Origin: JBQTIP01 sp052388025
GTDB lineage: Bacteria > Actinomycetota > UBA4738 > HRBIN12
Direction of reading: 5' to 3'
DNA length: 9,102 nt
NCBI GenBank assembly: GCA_052388025.1
Contig: JBQTIP010000237.1
Coordinates: forward strand, 1 to 9,102
The notes beneath the pieces are model-generated. The model was not told the DNA's origin, made no database searches, and worked only from the letters and a program-made list of their open reading frames with translations. Shown piece after piece: positions 6,093 to 9,102 of the stretch (the first letter of the stretch is position 1; each line of letters opens with the position of its first letter). The position numbers and the translations under genes are program-made.

Positions 6093-6913
6093 TCGATCTA
6101 TCCGAGATCAAGGAAGGCCAGCAGCAAGCGTGGTCGGCCGGCGATTTCTCGAAGTTCGCGGAAACGATCCTGATCGTCAGCGAGTCCCTCTGCGAGTCCG
6201 TCGACCTCCACGCCGGTGATCGGGTCCTCGACGTGGCGACCGGGAGCGGAAACACGGCGATCTGCGCCGCGCGTCGGTTCTGCGACGTCGTCGGCATCGA
6301 CTACGTGCCCGCGTTGCTCGATCGAGCACGTCGGCGAGCTGCCTTCGAGGACCTTGAGATCGACTTCCGGGAGGCGGACGCAGAGACGCTCCCGTTCGCG
6401 GACGCTTCGTTCGACGCCGTGCTGTCAACGTTCGGCGTCATGTTTGCCCCCGACCAGGAGAAGGCGGCCGGCGAGATGCTCAGGGTGTGCCGCCCGGGCG
6501 GCAAGATCGGCATGGCGAACTTCACCCCCGAGAGCCAGGCGGGTGGGTTCTTTCGAGCCGCGGCGCGCTACGCCCCCCCCGCCCGAGGGGTCAAGCCGCC
6601 GATCGTCTGGGGGACGGAGGAAGGGCTCAGCCGGCTCTTCGGTGACTTAGCCGCCGCGATCGAGACGACCAGCCGCAGCCTCGTGTTCCGGTACCGGTCG
6701 ATCGATCACTGGCTGGAGTTCTTCCGGACTTACTTCGGGCCCATCCGAACGGTGTTCGAAGGGCTCGACGAGTCGAACCGGGAGCGCTTCGGCCGGGACC
6801 TCAAGGAGCTGGTGCTCGCGGCCAACCGATCGGGCGACGTCACGATCGTCGCTCCGGTCGAGTATCTCGAGGTCGTGATCCGGCGCGCCGACGGTGACGC
6901 ATCGACCGGCTGA
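6089..6913 (+). CDS. Class I SAM-dependent methyltransferase (UbiE/methyltransferase-11 type)
   Basis: 274 residues, soluble. Motif I is VLDVATGSGN (46-55), binding S-adenosylmethionine. The acidic residue after strand 2 is Asp71 in VVGIDYVPALL (68-77). Then follow EADAETLPFADASFDAVLST (95-114) and the post-motif RVCRPGGKIGMANF (132-145). The C-terminal part (about 150-265), including HWLEFFRTYFGPIRTVFEGL, likely shapes the substrate pocket. The family methylates O, C or N atoms of lipids, quinones and other small molecules; the substrate here cannot be named. ATG 6089 overlaps the preceding stop by 4 bases (ATGA), and 18 bases separate its stop from the next gene. The gene has a run of eight C (6573-6580), read through in frame, and a rare TTA codon at residue 187. 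Next to a probable ketoreductase, an O-methylation role is plausible. Confidence 0.9.
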   Translation: MIDLSEIKEGQQQAWSAGDFSKFAETILIVSESLCESVDLHAGDRVLDVATGSGNTAICAARRFCDVVGIDYVPALLDRARRRAAFEDLEIDFREADAETLPFADASFDAVLSTFGVMFAPDQEKAAGEMLRVCRPGGKIGMANFTPESQAGGFFRAAARYAPPARGVKPPIVWGTEEGLSRLFGDLAAAIETTSRSLVFRYRSIDHWLEFFRTYFGPIRTVFEGLDESNRERFGRDLKELVLAANRSGDVTIVAPVEYLEVVIRRADGDASTG

Positions 6914-6931
6914 CGCGATGAGGGCGGATCC

Positions 6932-8098
6932 ATGACGAAACGGGTCTCAGTGGGTACCGTCGGCTCTCTCGGACCCCCGGCTGCCGGGCTCGCAAAGCGG
7001 GCACGAGCGCTGGAGGCGAAGGGATTCGACTCGATCTTCTGGCCCGACCACCTCATGGGCTGGCTGCCCGAGTCGCTCTGGACGCCCGAGGTCGCCGCGA
7101 TGGCCTCCGTGAGCCCCAGCGGGAACCCTCATGTGTTCCTCGACCCGGTCGCCTGCATTGCCGCGGCCTCCACGGCGACGGAACGAGTCGGCCTCGGCAC
7201 CTGCGTCACCGACCCGATCCGACGCCATCCGGCGATGCTGGCAAGTGAGTTCCTCACGCTGCACCACATGAGCAAGGGCAGGACCATCCTCGGCATGGGC
7301 GCCGGGGAGGGCGAGAACACCGTCCCCTACGGGATGGACTACTCGTTCCAAGCCTCCAAGCTCGAGGAGGCGTTGCAGGTCGTCCGGATCCTTTGGGAGT
7401 CGGACTCGACGGTCGACTTCGAGGGCAAGTGGTTCTCGCTGGCGGGGGCTGTGCTGGGGCTCGGCCCGTACGAGGGGACCTACCCGGAGATCTGGGTGGG
7501 CGCCCTCGGGCCGAGGATGTGCGAGATCGCCGGCGCTCACGGCGACGGGTGGCTCCCGGTCATGCTGCCGATCGAGGAGTACAGGACGCGCCTTTCCTGG
7601 ATCCTCGATTCCAGGCGCAAGAACGGGCGAGAGTCCCGGCCGTTCACGGCCGCCGTTCGGTCCTACGTCGCGCTCGGCGAGGACCACGACGAGGTCCACC
7701 GACTGATGGATCACCCGCTCGTCAAGGGACTGGTGCTCTCCCTCCCCGACTGGCTCTACCGGACGGTGGGCGCGGAGCATCCGCTCGGCGAGGGGTTCCA
7801 CGGCCTGACGTCGTACATCCCGGCCGGGATGCCCAGACAGACCGCGCTCGAGCTGATCGACCGCATCCCGTTCGAGCTCGTGCACCGATACATGCTTCAC
7901 GGCACCCCGGATGAGGTCGTCGGTCAGATAAGCCCTTACGTGGAAGCCGGAGCCTCGCACGTCATCTTGTTGAACCTGGGATACCTGGCGGATCCGCGGA
8001 CCCTCACGAGCTCCTTCCGGCTGCTGACCGAGGTCGTCCAAGTGGCAGACGACGCGTTCAACCGCCGGGCGGCGAGCGTGCCGATGGGAGCGAGCTGA
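6932..8098 (+). CDS. Luciferase-like (LLM) flavin/F420-dependent oxidoreductase, phthiodiolone-ketoreductase-like
   Basis: 388 residues, bacterial-luciferase-like TIM barrel. Recognisable blocks are GFDSIFWPDHLMGW (31-44), RVGLGTCVTDPIRRHPAMLA (85-104), KGRTILGMGAGEGEN (115-129), PEIWVGALGPRMCEIAGAHG (185-204) and LHGTPDEVVGQI (322-333). From memory these closely follow the mycobacterial F420-dependent phthiodiolone/phenolphthiodiolone dimycocerosate ketoreductase (Rv2951c): CVTD-xRR-P, GRxILGxGxGE, PYG, PEIWVxxxGPRM, EHPxGxxFxG, GTPDEV. This family uses reduced F420 or flavin for hydride transfer to carbonyls or related groups. The cofactor here is inferred as F420 from that likeness; methylenetetrahydromethanopterin-reductase-like or other LLM reactions are alternatives. 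ATG 6932 follows a modest purine-rich GAGGGCGGA. Its stop shares one base with the next start (TGATG). The oxidoreductase class is firm, the substrate is unknown. Confidence 0.9.
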   Translation: MTKRVSVGTVGSLGPPAAGLAKRARALEAKGFDSIFWPDHLMGWLPESLWTPEVAAMASVSPSGNPHVFLDPVACIAAASTATERVGLGTCVTDPIRRHPAMLASEFLTLHHMSKGRTILGMGAGEGENTVPYGMDYSFQASKLEEALQVVRILWESDSTVDFEGKWFSLAGAVLGLGPYEGTYPEIWVGALGPRMCEIAGAHGDGWLPVMLPIEEYRTRLSWILDSRRKNGRESRPFTAAVRSYVALGEDHDEVHRLMDHPLVKGLVLSLPDWLYRTVGAEHPLGEGFHGLTSYIPAGMPRQTALELIDRIPFELVHRYMLHGTPDEVVGQISPYVEAGASHVILLNLGYLADPRTLTSSFRLLTEVVQVADDAFNRRAASVPMGAS

Positions 8099-9102
8099 TG
8101 GCCCCTGAGATCACCCGGGCCGTGCCAGATGTACCCGGCTTCGACCGGGAGGCCTACGACCGGTTCAGGATCCCCAGGAGGCTTGGGGAGGCGATCTCCG
8201 GCTGGGACGACCCCGAGATGGCCTCGGCCTCCGAGGCCCACCACATGCGACAGGACGATTACGTGGTCGGCCTCGTCTTCAGGGGAAGCGCACGCGCCTA
8301 CCCCATATGGGTCGTGGACAACTATCACGTCGTGAACGACCGAGTCGACGGTGAGCGCTTCTTCGTCACCAGCTGCGAGCGATGCCAGTCCGGGTCGGCG
8401 TTCGTCGCGCAGGTTGGAGGCAAGAGCGACCGCGAGCCGCTGTTCAGGTCCGTGGGCTTCCTGAACGCCACGCTGCTGTTGAAGGACTTCCGAACGGCGA
8501 GCCACTGGATCCACTTCGAGGGATTCGCCCTGGACCGGCTCTCAGCCGGCACCCGGCTTCCCTGGATCCCCGCATATCACATGGAGTGGAAGGACTGGGT
8601 GGCTCTGCACCCCGACACCACGGTCATGGTTCCACCGGCCGACCCCGGGCATCCCGACGCTCGGCACGGGCACGGGAGGGAGGAGTTCTTCTCCCGCCCG
8701 GGGATGGACCCCGCATTCCTGCTCTCCGTGCTGGGTCCGCTCGATTCCACCTACCCGGAGAACGAGATGGTCCTGGGCATCGAGGGTGAGAGCGACTGGT
8801 TCGGCTACCCGCTGCGCGAGGTCCAGCGCGAGGGTGGAGTCGTGCACGACACTATCGACGGCGACCGGATTGTGGTGCTCGCCGGACCGAGGCCCGACGG
8901 GTTCACGATGGCAGCGTTCGCGACCCGGGCAGCCGGGCGGGAGCTGAGCTTCGATCGCGAGGACGGAGCGTTCCGCGATCGGGAGACTGGAAGCCGCTGG
9001 ACGATCGAGGGTAATGCCATTGAGGGACTTCTGGCCTGTCGCCGTCTGGAGCCGGTTCGCGCTTTCTACGTTCGCTGGCACGCCCTGATCTACAACCATC
9101 GC
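8098..9102 (+). CDS. DUF3179-type protein (3' end outside window)
   Basis: 335 codons from ATG 8098 without a stop; the frame runs off the right edge. The N-terminal part matches the DUF3179 pattern as I know it: GSARAYPIWVVDNYHVVND (63-81), then FFVTSCERCQSGSAF (88-102), where Cys93 and Cys96 correspond to the usual TYCPLC motif, then SHWIHFEGFALDRLSAGTRL (135-154) and WKDWVALHPDT (164-174). The C-terminal part (226-335) looks like a second, more divergent copy: FGYPLREVQ, VVHDTIDGDRIVVLAG, FRDRETGSRWTIEGNAIEGL, RRLEPVRAFYVRWHALIY, lacking the CxxC. Residues 186-195 are His/Arg-rich. The biochemical function of DUF3179 is not known to me. No signal peptide is evident at this start. It is translationally coupled to the oxidoreductase. 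The family call is fairly sure; its role is open. Confidence 0.78.
   Translation, partial: MAPEITRAVPDVPGFDREAYDRFRIPRRLGEAISGWDDPEMASASEAHHMRQDDYVVGLVFRGSARAYPIWVVDNYHVVNDRVDGERFFVTSCERCQSGSAFVAQVGGKSDREPLFRSVGFLNATLLLKDFRTASHWIHFEGFALDRLSAGTRLPWIPAYHMEWKDWVALHPDTTVMVPPADPGHPDARHGHGREEFFSRPGMDPAFLLSVLGPLDSTYPENEMVLGIEGESDWFGYPLREVQREGGVVHDTIDGDRIVVLAGPRPDGFTMAAFATRAAGRELSFDREDGAFRDRETGSRWTIEGNAIEGLLACRRLEPVRAFYVRWHALIYNHR

Noticed and set aside
6947..8041. Minus-strand 364-codon frame opposite the LLM oxidoreductase
   Set aside because: Rich in Glu/Arg/Val/His without domain signals; an antisense shadow of a well-conserved gene.
1..9102. Insertion sequences, CRISPR arrays, tRNA or rRNA genes
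   Set aside because: No transposase motifs, regularly spaced repeats or recognisable RNA-gene sequence seen; nearly all DNA is explained by the eight coding genes.

Overview
The window is dense, high-G+C bacterial DNA with codons strongly biased to G/C in third position, GTG and TTG starts, and back-to-back overlapping genes. A fused Wzz/tyrosine-kinase protein next to a probable F420-type luciferase-like oxidoreductase suggests an actinobacterium or another high-G+C, F420-making lineage. This is inference from gene content only; no rRNA or other marker gene is present.

Layout. Two divergent, tightly packed operons are read outward from a roughly 262-base control region (about 3966-4227). 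Leftward (minus strand) are a membrane nucleotide-sugar 4,6-dehydratase of the CapD/FlaA1/WbpM/PglF type (2073-3965), a small LuxR-type regulator with a degenerate receiver domain (1519-2073), and a Wzz-type chain-length protein fused to a bacterial tyrosine kinase (1-1540, cut by the window edge). Together they look like the start of an exopolysaccharide, capsule or glycan locus: sugar precursor synthesis, local regulation, and control of chain length and export.

Rightward (plus strand) are two dissimilar alpha/beta-hydrolase-fold proteins with altered nucleophile elbows (4228-5226 and 5223-6092), a class I SAM methyltransferase (6089-6913), a luciferase-like (LLM) oxidoreductase resembling mycobacterial phthiodiolone ketoreductase (6932-8098), and a DUF3179-type protein (8098 to the edge). 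Junctions overlap by 4, 4 and 1 bases, with one 18-base gap, so this is almost certainly one transcript. The paired hydrolases recall the hydrolase pair of exosortase-A/PEP-CTERM exopolysaccharide loci. The oxidoreductase plus methyltransferase recall the reduce-then-methylate pair of mycobacterial phthiocerol lipid synthesis. A lipid- or glycan-tailoring role is possible but unproven.

The control region carries several inverted repeats, including a 13-base element present once in each orientation, and a strong hairpin overlies alternative start codons of the first rightward gene. I see no RNA genes, mobile elements, CRISPR arrays or origins.
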